Shown in pieces: positions 45,128-53,690 of a stretch of 64,000 bases of DNA. Every line of letters begins with the position of its first letter. Position 1 is the first letter of the stretch. The notes under the pieces were generated by a model. It ran no database searches and had not been told where the DNA came from. It worked only from the letters and a program-made list of their open reading frames with translations. Made by a program: the position numbers and the translations under genes. Origin of the DNA: Alteromonas sp. KUL49. Lineage in GTDB: Bacteria > Pseudomonadota > Gammaproteobacteria > Enterobacterales > Alteromonadaceae. The DNA lies in assembly GCF_006538345.1 (NCBI RefSeq), contig NZ_BJKL01000003.1, positions 1-64,000 on the forward strand, given 5' to 3'.

Positions 45128-46585
45128 TTATTGAACATTGTCAGGTTTACTGCCAAGCACATGGACTTTCTTGCCAATGTTGGCAAAGTCGAATCTTACT
45201 TGATGGGGCAGTAGTTGTAATAGCAATGAGACCACCATTGGCGCGAAAGTCGCAGCGATAAATGATTCGTATAATTGGGTTGCTTCTTCTCCGGGAAGCG
45301 GGAAGTAAAACAATCCAGCGATAACCCCCACAGCAATACTGATACTGGCTTGATAGCCTCGGTATTTTTGATTGTAAAAACCGAAGAATACCGGGAATGC
45401 AGCAGCGCAGCAGAACAGGTCAGCAAGTAAAAATAAATACAGAATACTGTAGCCTTGAGCTGCAACAAACAGGGCAACAAGGGAAACTATTGCCAACACC
45501 CAGCGAGATACTTTTAGAAGCTTATCCTCAGGGATTGTGGGCACGAGTCGATGCAAATCAACGATCACTAAACTATTGATACCACTGATGGTAGAGTCGG
45601 CGCTACTCATTATGAGTGCCAAGCCGAAAAAAATCATCCCGATTAAAAACCACATTGGTGCGTCATTCATAATGACGTTGAACAATGCGGTAGAACCTTC
45701 TCCTGGCAGTGACAATCCAACAAATGCCAAGCCAAATACGCCGAGTAGAGCAACAATGGGAAAGCTTAAAAAGCCACTGATTAAAAAGCCATTGCGTAAT
45801 ACTCGGTCTGTTTTAGCCGCAAAAATTCGTTGCCATGTTCCCTGATAAAACAAACCCGTGAGCGCAACCGCTAAAAAGAAAGTCACGCCAGTTTCAAAAC
45901 CCTGGCTATCGAACGGGTTAAGTAGTGCAGGGGCTTTGTCGTAAAGCCCTTCAAATACGGGGGTAATGCCACCAGTGGCTTGCCAAGCGAAGTAAAACAG
46001 CAAAAACAAGAATGGTAGGATGACGTACATCTGCACCTTGTCGGTGAATATGGTAACCGCTAGCCCACCATAGAGGGTATAAATTAGTGTGCACACCATC
46101 ACAATAGCCGCGGTTAGCCAAAGAGGCACTGGTGCAAATAAAGCCACCATTTGTGCGATACCCGTCAATCCAGCGGTTAGGCCTATAAACAGATAAAACA
46201 TCATGATAAACAGCACAAATATATACACGCTGCGTCCGTATCTGGCGTGAACAAACTCGGTGAGGGTATGTCCATTTGGCATGAGTGCACGAATACGTTC
46301 ACCGAGAGGAATCATTACTAAGGACGGTACCAAGCATCCCAACGCATAACCCAAGATTGCGCCTACACCGCCCCATACTGCTGATTCGGCAGGCCCAAAG
46401 AGTACCCAAGTACCCATGGTGGTTGCTAGTAAAGTTAGGCTGATAGCATGACTCGTTTGAGAATTTCGCGCGACAACAAAGTCTTCAAGACTCTCTCTCG
46501 GTCCTTTCGCAAAGACTAAACCCACGGCAGCAAAAACTACTGAAAATAGTGTTAGCCAGAATATGCCTGTATTCATATCAAGCAT
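45128..46585 (-). CDS. Sodium:solute symporter (SSS family), last in the thi gene run
   Basis: From the ATG at 46585 (GGGAG 9 bp upstream) the protein has about 485 residues and roughly 13 membrane helices. Core SSS features include TMGTWVLFGPAESAVWGGVGAILGYALG, NGHTLTEFVHARYGRSVYIF, YTLYGGLAVTIFTDKVQ and LIMSSADSTISGINSLVIVDLHR, the latter matching the Ser/Asp-rich sodium-site helix. An upstream start at 46612 lacks a ribosome site. It follows thiF by about 75 bp on the same strand with no terminator visible between them. Transport of a thiamin precursor is therefore possible, as proposed for ThiV-type SSS proteins; the alternative is an ordinary amino-acid or carboxylate symporter. Confidence 0.82.
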   Translation of the reverse strand: MLDMNTGIFWLTLFSVVFAAVGLVFAKGPRESLEDFVVARNSQTSHAISLTLLATTMGTWVLFGPAESAVWGGVGAILGYALGCLVPSLVMIPLGERIRALMPNGHTLTEFVHARYGRSVYIFVLFIMMFYLFIGLTAGLTGIAQMVALFAPVPLWLTAAIVMVCTLIYTLYGGLAVTIFTDKVQMYVILPFLFLLFYFAWQATGGITPVFEGLYDKAPALLNPFDSQGFETGVTFFLAVALTGLFYQGTWQRIFAAKTDRVLRNGFLISGFLSFPIVALLGVFGLAFVGLSLPGEGSTALFNVIMNDAPMWFLIGMIFFGLALIMSSADSTISGINSLVIVDLHRLVPTIPEDKLLKVSRWVLAIVSLVALFVAAQGYSILYLFLLADLFCCAAAFPVFFGFYNQKYRGYQASISIAVGVIAGLFYFPLPGEEATQLYESFIAATFAPMVVSLLLQLLPHQVRFDFANIGKKVHVLGSKPDNVQ

Positions 46586-46660
46586 TGAGTGACGCTCCCT
46601 GTAATAGTACACTTCGTAAGTTTTTCATTGTTATCTTTCTTTGATGCTTTTCATATTTAT

Positions 46661-47671
46661 TCATAGCTTTGATTCACCTAAGGCGACTAACACAATCTTA
46701 CCTTGCCAGTAGGTTTGTAAATGCCGTGCTGCTTGCCAAGCAGTAAGTCCTGTGCGGCAAACAATTACAGCGCGCTGTTCACTGTGTGGTGACGGTGCAT
46801 TGGCCTTGAACTCTGCAAGGCTTGTGATTTTCAACTCTGGGGCTTTTCCCTCGGCTGATACATCGTCATAGAGCGATGTTCTCAGGTCGACTACCCAGTC
46901 ACTGTTTAGAATACTGGAATTACCGATAAAACTCAGTTTACTGGCATCGTCGGGCTCTGGCGCTGAATCGAATCTAAAACTTTGTTGGTTGAACGTTTGA
47001 AGGTTTACGCTGACCATCTGTCCGAGAGGAGACGGTGATATATTGAGTAAAATGTTTAACGCCATTTGACACTGCAGCGTACCAAGTACACCCACAACAG
47101 GCCCTAACACACCCGCGGTGGAGCAGTTTTGAGCGCGCTGCGGTAGGTCTGGAAACACCGCTCTAACTGAAGGGGCATTAGCACAAAAAGCGCCTACATA
47201 GCCCTCGAAACCCAACACCGACGCGGACACAAGAGGAATATTATGCGCAGCACAGTAATCAGACAAAATATAAGTGACTGCGAAATTGTCTGCACAGTCC
47301 ATGACAATATCTGCTGCTAGGCAAATCTCATCCACATTTTCTGGAGTTAGCGCGTTGTAATTGGTACTTACCTGACATGTCGTGTTTTGCTTCTTGAGTA
47401 TTGCTGATACACACTCGACTTTAGGTTTGTCGATGTCACTCTCGGTAAATAGTACCTGTCGATGTAAGTTAGATATTGACACAGTATCAGGGTCGACAAT
47501 GGTTACTTTGCCAATGCCAGAGGCGGCTAAATAGGGCAACACTGCACAGCCCAAGCCACCTGCGCCAATTACTACAACATGCGCTTGCGTAAGGGCAGCT
47601 TGGCCTTTGTCCCCAACCAAAGGCAGGCAAGTTTGTCTAATGTATCTGTTTTTAATGTCGGAGGGGGTCAT
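46661..47671 (-). CDS. thiF: ThiF/MoeB-family adenylyltransferase with C-terminal rhodanese-like domain
   Basis: ThiF adenylates the C-terminal Gly of ThiS so that sulfur can be added for thiazole synthesis. The 336-aa protein has the ATP loop VVVIGAGGLGCAVLPYLAASGIG, the metal Asp region IVDPDTVSISNLHRQVLF, VMDCADNFAVTYILSDYC, and the candidate active Cys in RAQNCSTAGVLGPVVGVLG. Residues ~240-336 are rhodanese-like with CRTGLTAWQAARHLQ. Where E. coli ThiF and MoeB have a zinc CxxC before the active Cys, this protein has APSVRAVFPD, so the zinc ligands appear lost. It overlaps thiE by 4 bp. Operon position supports ThiF over MoeB. Confidence 0.87.
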   Translation of the reverse strand: MTPSDIKNRYIRQTCLPLVGDKGQAALTQAHVVVIGAGGLGCAVLPYLAASGIGKVTIVDPDTVSISNLHRQVLFTESDIDKPKVECVSAILKKQNTTCQVSTNYNALTPENVDEICLAADIVMDCADNFAVTYILSDYCAAHNIPLVSASVLGFEGYVGAFCANAPSVRAVFPDLPQRAQNCSTAGVLGPVVGVLGTLQCQMALNILLNISPSPLGQMVSVNLQTFNQQSFRFDSAPEPDDASKLSFIGNSSILNSDWVVDLRTSLYDDVSAEGKAPELKITSLAEFKANAPSPHSEQRAVIVCRTGLTAWQAARHLQTYWQGKIVLVALGESKL

Positions 47672-48270
47672 TTACGGTTACACACCTGTAGCCATTGCGT
47701 AACTTGCGCTTCTGGATCTTCATTTAGGGTAATATCTGTAACCGCCGACACTATATCAGCTCCCGCGTCAAAGGCTCTCACAGCACGCTCGGGGGTCATT
47801 CCTCCAATGGCCACAAGCGGTGTTTCACCAACGATTTGTTTCCACTCGGTGACCCGGTCTAAGCCTTGCTGATGCCACTTCATTTTTTTGAGAATGGTTG
47901 GGTAAACAGGGCCCAGTGCAACATAATCCGGTGACAATGCGAGTGCACGTTTTAGCTCATCTTCATCATGAGTGCTAAAGCCGAGTTTGATATTGGCTTG
48001 CCTGATGGCCTCGATATCAGCGGTGTCTAGGTCTTCTTGTCCTAAGTGTACCCAGTCACATCCAAGCTCAATGGCAATTTGCCAATAGTCGTTGACTACC
48101 AAGATACAATCGTGGGCGCGACACAAAGTTTGTGCTTTTTTAATCTCTTTGCGAATATGTAATTCATCGGCGTCTTTGATACGTAGTTGAACTAGCTTGA
48201 TACCCAAAGGAAGTAGACGTTCTAACCATTGGGTACTATCAAAAATAGGGTAAAAAGAAGGTAGTTGCAT
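47668..48270 (-). CDS. thiE: Thiamin-phosphate synthase
   Basis: At 200 residues this TIM-barrel enzyme joins hydroxymethylpyrimidine diphosphate with thiazole phosphate to make thiamin phosphate. Conserved parts are VQLRIKDADELHIRKEI, DCILVVNDYWQIAIELGCDWVHLGQEDLDTADIEAIRQANIKLGFSTHDEDELKRAL, YVALGPVYPTILKKMK and PLVAIGGMTPERAVRAFDAGADIVSAVTDI. The N terminus is a little shorter than in many ThiE proteins. It starts 10 bp after thiG and its stop overlaps thiF (ATGA), so it is firmly part of the riboswitch-led operon. Confidence 0.92.
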   Translation of the reverse strand: MQLPSFYPIFDSTQWLERLLPLGIKLVQLRIKDADELHIRKEIKKAQTLCRAHDCILVVNDYWQIAIELGCDWVHLGQEDLDTADIEAIRQANIKLGFSTHDEDELKRALALSPDYVALGPVYPTILKKMKWHQQGLDRVTEWKQIVGETPLVAIGGMTPERAVRAFDAGADIVSAVTDITLNEDPEAQVTQWLQVCNRK

Positions 48271-48280
48271 AAATACGATT

Positions 48281-49054
48281 CTAATCCAAAAATGCTTTGC
48301 CTAAGAGAGGAGTGGATGGCTCGGCCATATCCCTCGGTTCCATTGGCTCAGATGCCGCAGCTAATTGACCCGCTTTAATAGCCAAGGCAAAGGCTTCAGC
48401 CATCATTGCTGGATCTCCTGCTTTAGCCACTGCTGTGTTGAGTAAAATCGCATCCATACCCAATTCCATCGCTTGGGTTGCTTGACTTGGCAACCCTAAA
48501 CCGGCATCAATCACTAGGGGGATATCAGGAAAATGTGCGCGCATGGCACGCAGACCAAACACGTTGTTAAGACCCATCCCTGAACCGATAGGGGCACCCC
48601 AAGGCATAAGTACTTCACAGCCTAAGTTAACCAACTTATCGGCAACCACAAGGTCTTCAGTGGTATAGGGGAAGACTTGGAAGCCGTCTTCACATAGAAT
48701 ACGCGCAGCCTCGACAAGTTTAAATACGTCGGGTTGAAGTGTGTCATCCTCTCCGATAACTTCTAATTTAATCCACGGAGTCCCAAATACTTCGCGAGCC
48801 ATGTGGGCTGTGGTAACTGCCTCTTTCACGGTATGACAACCTGCTGTGTTGGGTAACACTTTAACATCGAGCGCTTTGATCAATTGCCAAAAATCTTGTC
48901 CGGCTTTGTCACTACTAGATTCTCGTCGCAATGAAACGGTAGCTACACTGGCACCGCTTCGTTTAAAGGCTTCAGCCAATACAGCGGGTGAGGGGTACTG
49001 AGCTGTACCGAGCATAAAAGGCGTATGTAATGTTTCACCATAAAACGTACGCAT
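48281..49054 (-). CDS. thiG: Thiazole synthase
   Basis: ThiG builds the thiazole phosphate ring from deoxyxylulose phosphate, dehydroglycine and sulfur carried by ThiS. This 257-aa protein shows [73 protein letters not shown] with the Schiff-base Lys, [57 protein letters not shown]. Length and motifs are complete. It starts 2 bp after thiS ends, a spacing that goes with the ThiS-ThiG complex. Confidence 0.95.
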   Translation of the reverse strand: MRTFYGETLHTPFMLGTAQYPSPAVLAEAFKRSGASVATVSLRRESSSDKAGQDFWQLIKALDVKVLPNTAGCHTVKEAVTTAHMAREVFGTPWIKLEVIGEDDTLQPDVFKLVEAARILCEDGFQVFPYTTEDLVVADKLVNLGCEVLMPWGAPIGSGMGLNNVFGLRAMRAHFPDIPLVIDAGLGLPSQATQAMELGMDAILLNTAVAKAGDPAMMAEAFALAIKAGQLAAASEPMEPRDMAEPSTPLLGKAFLD

Positions 49055-49056
49055 GA

Positions 49057-49257
49057 TTAACCCCCTTGCATAGGTGCGAGAATCTCTACGTTATCACCGT
49101 CAGAGATAAGTGTTTCAACGCGCATAGTTTGAGGAACAAAGTTGCCATTAACTGCGGTTGCTACCACGGCTTCGCCATAATCGAGTACTTCGAGCAGCTC
49201 AAGTAGCGTACTCACAGCAATGGTTCGCTTTTCGTTGTTTACGGTAACCGTCGCCAT
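49057..49257 (-). CDS. thiS: Sulfur carrier protein ThiS
   Basis: A 66-aa ubiquitin-like carrier ending in the Gly-Gly tail (LAPMQGG) that ThiF adenylates and that later carries the thiocarboxylate. The body reads [43 protein letters not shown]. It lies directly between thiO and thiG without spare bases, as in other thiO-type operons. Confidence 0.93.
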   Translation of the reverse strand: MATVTVNNEKRTIAVSTLLELLEVLDYGEAVVATAVNGNFVPQTMRVETLISDGDNVEILAPMQGG

Positions 49258-50272
49258 TTATTGATGTTCCTTTTGTGTTGCTAACCAAGGTGGAGATACA
49301 CCGAGTTCAATATAATCAGATACCATGTTCGCCAAGGTGGGTGAGAGTAAAAAGCCATGTCGATAGAGACCATTTGCGCTGACAATATTGCCGTTAACGG
49401 TAATCTTGGGAAGGTTGTCTACAAACGCTGGTCGACTATCCACACCAATTTCTAGGATCTCTGCCTCGCCGAAAGCTGGGTTTATCGTGTAGGCAGCATT
49501 GAGTAATTCCATGACTGAGCGCACTGTAGCGTTGGCTTTAGCGCTGCTTTCTATCATTGTTGCGCCTAGCATGAAAATGCCATTGCCTCTGGGCACTATA
49601 TACAAAGGAATTCGAGGGTGGAGAAGACGTACCGGGCGTTTCAATGTTACTTCCGGACACTTCAATACGAGCATCTCCCCCTTAACACCTCGCAGTGCAG
49701 CGATATCTTCTCGCGCTTTTTATGCCACGAGTGTCAATAACACGCCCCTCAAGGGCTAACGCTTTTGGGTCTGCATATTCGTACTTAAAAGTAACGCCAT
49801 TTTTTATCAAAGATGCCTTTAATGCTCCGATAGCGTCTCGTGGTGCAAGATGTGCTTCAGATTCAAAAAACAATCCGTGGTGAAACCTATCCTCAAGATC
49901 CGGCTCTAGTGAAGAAATCTCACTTCCATCCAGCGTTTTATGCTGTGCGGTGAGTTTGGCGAACCGTTTAAGCTCATTGCGATCTCGTCCCGTTGCCACT
50001 ACCAATGTGCCTTGTTGTTCAACCAGTCCAGTGTGTTCTTGCCACCAATCCGCGGCTGTTTTACCGTAGGTCACTACACTTTGCTCGGCACTTTCCGATT
50101 CGCAATAAGGGGCGAGCATACCACCAGCCCACCATGAGCAGGATTGTGGGCCTGGCTCTCGTTGGGGCTCGTATACAGTCGGGTAGATGCCTCGACTCAC
50201 CAGTTCGGTAGCAATGCATAGCCCTGCGACGCCAGCGCCAACAATGAATACTTTCTCCTCGCGTTTGGCCAT
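49258..50272 (-). pseudogene. thiO: Glycine oxidase ThiO, frameshifted in this sequence
   Basis: ThiO is the FAD enzyme that oxidises glycine to dehydroglycine for the thiazole ring, used by oxygen-dependent thiamin makers instead of ThiH. The N-terminal frame (start ATG 50272, VFIVGAGVAGLCIATELVSRGI, SCSWWAGGMLAPY, LAPRDAIGALKASLIKNGV) ends early near 49690. The C-terminal frame resumes at VKGEMLVLKCPEVTL and runs through PLYIVPRGNGIFMLGATM and NGLYRHGFLLSPTLANMV to 49258. One extra base in the five-T run at 49717-49721 explains the break; removing it joins GIKAREDIAALRGVKGEM and yields 337 residues. Sequencing error is more likely than loss, since the rest of the operon is intact. It overlaps thiD by one base. 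Confidence 0.87.
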
Positions 50273-51105
50273 TATTGTATGTTCCAACAATTGTGAAAAT
50301 GATGCACGGGCCCGTGACCTTTCCCAATCTCTAGTTCATCGGCACGTTGAATTGCGGCATGCAAATAGGTGTGAGCTGCGGTTACAGCATCGCGCAGTGA
50401 AAATCCTTTCGCTAAGTAAGCGGCAATGCTGGAAGAATAGGTGCATCCAGTGCCATGGGTATTTCTGGTGTTTACTCGAGGTGCGGTGAGCACGAGTGTT
50501 TCACTTGTGCCGTCAATGAGCATATCGGTACAGGTATTCGAAGCCCCATGGCCGCCTTTTAGAAGCACTGATGTAGCGCCCAACGCCAGCAACTGATTAC
50601 CTTGTTCAATAAGACTGTGTTTGTCTTCGTTCACCGCTTCAGAAGGTATACCCAATAAGACGTTGGCTTCAGGGTAATTAGGCGTAAGCATAGTTGCCCG
50701 AGGTATCAGCTCTGAAATGAGCGCTTCAACAGCTTCATTTTGTAAAAGCAGATCACCTGACTTTGCCACCATCACCGGGTCTACAACAACCTCACCAGTA
50801 AAACCTTCAATTGCCTTAACGACGGCACTGACGAGTTCGCTAGAAAATAACATACCGATTTTAATGGCTTTTACGTCAAGGTCGGTCAGTACACTGTGGA
50901 TTTGTGCGGTGACAACGTCAATAGGCACAGGGTGTACCGCAGATACGCCAATAGTATTTTGAGCAGTAATTGCGGTAACCACGCTAGCGGCATAGGTACC
51001 GTTGGCGCTCATGGCTTTTATATCAGCTTGAATACCTGCACCGCCGCCACTATCAGAACCAGCAATGGTCATTACAATCGGGGTATTGCTTTTTGAGGTA
51101 GTCAT
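50272..51105 (-). CDS. thiD: Hydroxymethylpyrimidine/phosphomethylpyrimidine kinase
   Basis: ThiD phosphorylates HMP twice to HMP diphosphate, the partner of the thiazole in the ThiE reaction. The protein (about 277 residues) has IVMTIAGSDSGGGAGIQADIKAMSANGTYAASVVTAITAQNTIGV, IKIGMLFSSELV, VVDPVMVAKSGDLLL, LTPNYPEANVLLG, VLLKGGHG and NTHGTGCTYSSSIAAYLAKG, all normal for the ribokinase-fold family. The ATG at 51105 is chosen with GGGTGA 6 bp upstream; a GTG at 51114 is possible. It is the first gene after the TPP riboswitch. Confidence 0.93.
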   Translation of the reverse strand: MTTSKSNTPIVMTIAGSDSGGGAGIQADIKAMSANGTYAASVVTAITAQNTIGVSAVHPVPIDVVTAQIHSVLTDLDVKAIKIGMLFSSELVSAVVKAIEGFTGEVVVDPVMVAKSGDLLLQNEAVEALISELIPRATMLTPNYPEANVLLGIPSEAVNEDKHSLIEQGNQLLALGATSVLLKGGHGASNTCTDMLIDGTSETLVLTAPRVNTRNTHGTGCTYSSSIAAYLAKGFSLRDAVTAAHTYLHAAIQRADELEIGKGHGPVHHFHNCWNIQ

Positions 51106-51137
51106 GTATATCACCCAGTGTTACCAAGCGACATAAG

Positions 51138-51264
51138 GAAAGGGCGCGTGTCACAATATGATTGTGAAAGCGCAAATCCGTTCCCTACGCCGATACTAAT
51201 CGGATCAGGTTCACCGGGTTGATGTTAAACACCTCTCAGCCCTTTATTAAAGGCACCCCGACGG
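51138..51264 (-). ncRNA. TPP riboswitch (THI element) and downstream hairpin
   Basis: On the minus strand the conserved pieces occur in order: GTCGGGGTGCCTTT, GGGCTGAGAGG, ACCCGGTGAACCTGATC, TAGTATCGGCGTAGGGAACGG (aptamer about 51174-51264). A hairpin follows (TCACAAT with ATTGTGA, 51151-51167, within a GCGC/GCGC outer pair), ahead of the thiD start. Bound thiamin diphosphate should switch off the operon; whether through termination or blocked translation is not clear because the T tract after the hairpin is weak. Confidence 0.93.
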
Positions 51265-51368
51265 AAAAAAGACGTTTTGACGTATGCTTTTATGGCACAG
51301 CTCAAATCGCCCTGTGAAGATAAATGAGTTACGCTGGATTTACAAGTTTGGATTTTACTAAGGGGAGA

Positions 51369-51394
51369 TTTACGTGCCCCGTAGGGCACGTAAA
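51369..51394 (-). terminator. Hairpin after aromatic aminotransferase
   Basis: A perfect 11-bp stem (TTTACGTGCCC / GGGCACGTAAA) with a 4-nt loop, 19 bp downstream of the aminotransferase stop on the minus strand. The T tract is short and interrupted. Confidence 0.65.
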
Positions 51395-51413
51395 GATGGG
51401 TTTGTCTGATTAA

Positions 51414-52604
51414 TTACAGTACTGAAACAAGGGCTTTTGCTAGTGCTTCAACGTTGTTTTGATTGATACCTGCAATGTTTACGCGGCTTGAGTCAACAAA
51501 GTAAACGCTGTGTTTTGCGCGAATCTCACGTACTTGTTCTGGTGTAATACACAAGAATGAGAACATACCTTTTTGCTCGTTAACAAAGCTAAAGTCTTTG
51601 GTAGCGCCGTTATCGTGAAGGTTTTGAACTAGCATAGCGCGCAATGACTTCATGCGATTACGCATTTCATCAACTTCGCCAACCCATTCGTTATACAAGG
51701 CATCGTCAGAAAGAATAATGTCAACCAATGCACCGCCGTAGCTAGGTGGCATAGAGTAAATACCACGAGCAATTGACTGAATCTGGCTTTGAGCAATGTT
51801 GCGAGTAGCGGTGTCTTGAGTAACGATTGCAGCAAGACCCACACGTTCGCGGTACAAACCAAAGTTCTTAGAACAAGACGCTGCAATAATAACTTCTGGA
51901 AGATTTTCAACAAGCAGACGCATACCGTAAGCATCTTCGTCTAGGCCTTCACCAAAACCAAGGTAAGCAACGTCGATAAACGGAAGGAATTCACGCTCTT
52001 TAGCAACTTCAAGAATCTCATCCCACTGAGCTTTTGTAAGGTCGGCGCCAGTAGGGTTGTGGCAACAACCGTGTAGCAATACGATATCGCCTTTTTCAAC
52101 AGTGCGAAGGGTTTCCATCATGGCATCAAAACGAATGCTTGCCGACGCTTTGTCGAAATACGGGTAGGTTTCAATTTTAAGACCTGCAGAACCAATCAAT
52201 GGAATATGATTTGCCCATGTAGGATCACTTACCCATACTTTGCCGTTTTCGTTACAACGAACAAGTAGCTCTGAAAGGATGCGAAGTGCACCACAACCAC
52301 CTGGCGCTTGAACCGCGGCAACGCGATTAGCAAGCATGGCTTTGCTAGCATTACCTAGTAGCAAAGATAGCATGCCGTCGATAAAGCCTTGATTACCTTG
52401 AGGAGTGATGTAGGTTTTGCTGGTTTCTTTTTCAAGCAGCACGGTTTGTGCTTTTGCAACGCTTGATAAAATAGGGGTATTACCTTGTTCGTCTTTATAT
52501 ACGCCAACACCTAAATCGATTTTATTAGGGTTAGTGTCTTCACGATATGCTGCTGATAATCCAAGAATCGGGTCTGGGGCAAGTTGGGGTAATACTTCAA
52601 ACAC
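51414..52604 (-). CDS. Aspartate/aromatic amino-acid aminotransferase (AspC/TyrB family)
   Basis: This 396-aa class I aminotransferase starts MFEVLPQLAPDPILGLSAAYREDTNPNKIDLGVGVYKDEQGNTP, which is the AspC/TyrB signature opening. Further motifs are VQAPGGCGALRILSELL, WVSDPTWANHIPLIGSAGL, LLHGCCHNPTGADLTKAQW (cofactor Asn), DVAYLGFGEGLDEDAYG and ASCSKNFGLYRERVG with the PLP Lys; MFSFLCITPEQV lies near the C terminus. It can use aspartate, tyrosine or phenylalanine with 2-oxoglutarate in the cytoplasm. AspC and TyrB cannot be told apart by eye. It stands alone between the thi riboswitch and the NRDE gene. Confidence 0.92.
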   Translation of the reverse strand: MFEVLPQLAPDPILGLSAAYREDTNPNKIDLGVGVYKDEQGNTPILSSVAKAQTVLLEKETSKTYITPQGNQGFIDGMLSLLLGNASKAMLANRVAAVQAPGGCGALRILSELLVRCNENGKVWVSDPTWANHIPLIGSAGLKIETYPYFDKASASIRFDAMMETLRTVEKGDIVLLHGCCHNPTGADLTKAQWDEILEVAKEREFLPFIDVAYLGFGEGLDEDAYGMRLLVENLPEVIIAASCSKNFGLYRERVGLAAIVTQDTATRNIAQSQIQSIARGIYSMPPSYGGALVDIILSDDALYNEWVGEVDEMRNRMKSLRAMLVQNLHDNGATKDFSFVNEQKGMFSFLCITPEQVREIRAKHSVYFVDSSRVNIAGINQNNVEALAKALVSVL

Positions 52605-52737
52605 GTTATGTCCTCACGTTGCGTTGAAAATTGAGCGAGTCGGCATTATGCCACTGAAAATTTAAAAAACGAGCTTTAAAACTGGAAAACTTATCAAGTA
52701 TTCAACTTAAGTATGTGAGAATGGAATAACTCAAAAG

Positions 52738-53505
52738 TTAAACCTTTGAATCGAGCACAAATGTGTGTTCATCCGTTTGGCTTCCCTCACTGTTAAATGT
52801 TCTTTCACTCCAATGCATCACACCTTGTCGGTCAACGAGTAGTAGGGTAGAGCTTCGCGTACCGTACTCTGGTGAGGTGATGAATATGGATGACAGACGC
52901 TTTTCCCATTCAAATCCCACCCCTGTCTCGGGTAGTTGACTGTCTGCTGCTTGTTGTTGGTCTTTTAGCATGTCAAAAAGAAGATCTTGGTTGACTGATG
53001 ACATAGAAATAATGTCATTCATTCGTGCTTCGCCTCTAGCGGTTTTAGGCCATGATATATGAATATCGGCGTTCGACAGTCCAATAATGCCGTCGGTCAG
53101 TGGGTAAAAATCATCCGTTGTATTGTTATAAACCCAAAGTTCGTTTACGTCTCCAAACACGAGGTTGTAGCCATTGTACTCATCTTTTCGTTGTTGGAGT
53201 TGTCGTTGATAGGTCGCCACATCGTCGGTGCCGAGTAGCCAATTGCAGGTTAAGTCACCTCTAGAAGGAGCATTTGGTTTTATTGACGAAGGATCCCGCA
53301 CATTGGTAAGGGCAGCAATTTTCCCTGAGGTAGTGACACCCATCCACGTGCCTCCGCCCTCTTGGTCTTTCCCGGCAAGAAGGGTGGGATTGGTGTCCCA
53401 CAAGTGAGATGGAAGTGTAGAGCGCTTGTGAAACTCATCACGGTTGGCGGCAATAATAAGTGGATACTGCTTTGACTGATTGCGAGCGATAAACAAAATA
53501 CACAT
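52738..53505 (-). CDS. NRDE family protein
   Basis: A 255-aa member of the NRDE (TANGO2-like) family, named after its conserved motif seen here in CILFIARNQSKQYPLIIAANRDEFHKRST. Other family points are LLAGKDQEGGGTWMGVTTSGKIAALTNVRDP, SRGDLTCNWLL, YNGYNLVFGDVNELWVYNN and PEYGTRSSTLLLVDRQGVMHWSERTF. The N-terminal Cys follows the initiating Met directly (MCILF), the arrangement of Ntn hydrolases; proteolytic or amidase activity has been suggested but not shown to my knowledge. TANGO2 has been linked to haem or lipid handling in eukaryotes. The bacterial role is unknown. It is divergent from the PLP enzyme at 53691. Confidence 0.87.
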   Translation of the reverse strand: MCILFIARNQSKQYPLIIAANRDEFHKRSTLPSHLWDTNPTLLAGKDQEGGGTWMGVTTSGKIAALTNVRDPSSIKPNAPSRGDLTCNWLLGTDDVATYQRQLQQRKDEYNGYNLVFGDVNELWVYNNTTDDFYPLTDGIIGLSNADIHISWPKTARGEARMNDIISMSSVNQDLLFDMLKDQQQAADSQLPETGVGFEWEKRLSSIFITSPEYGTRSSTLLLVDRQGVMHWSERTFNSEGSQTDEHTFVLDSKV

Positions 53506-53690
53506 GGTTAAATCAACTCGGCTTAGAATCGGTGACTAGCGTTAAATGGTTATAGAACATATCTAAATCTTTGTGTAACTAATACAAACAATCTGTTCAT
53601 TTTATGCTACCGTTTGCGAAAAGTACCAGTTAACGTTGCGCGTTGTATATTTGCATTGCGCAACCCGCTAGATTTATGGAGTTAGTAGTT

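Noticed and set aside
49258..50290. Two separate oxidoreductase genes in place of thiO
   Set aside because: The two frames are the N- and C-terminal halves of one glycine oxidase; a single base in a T run restores the join.
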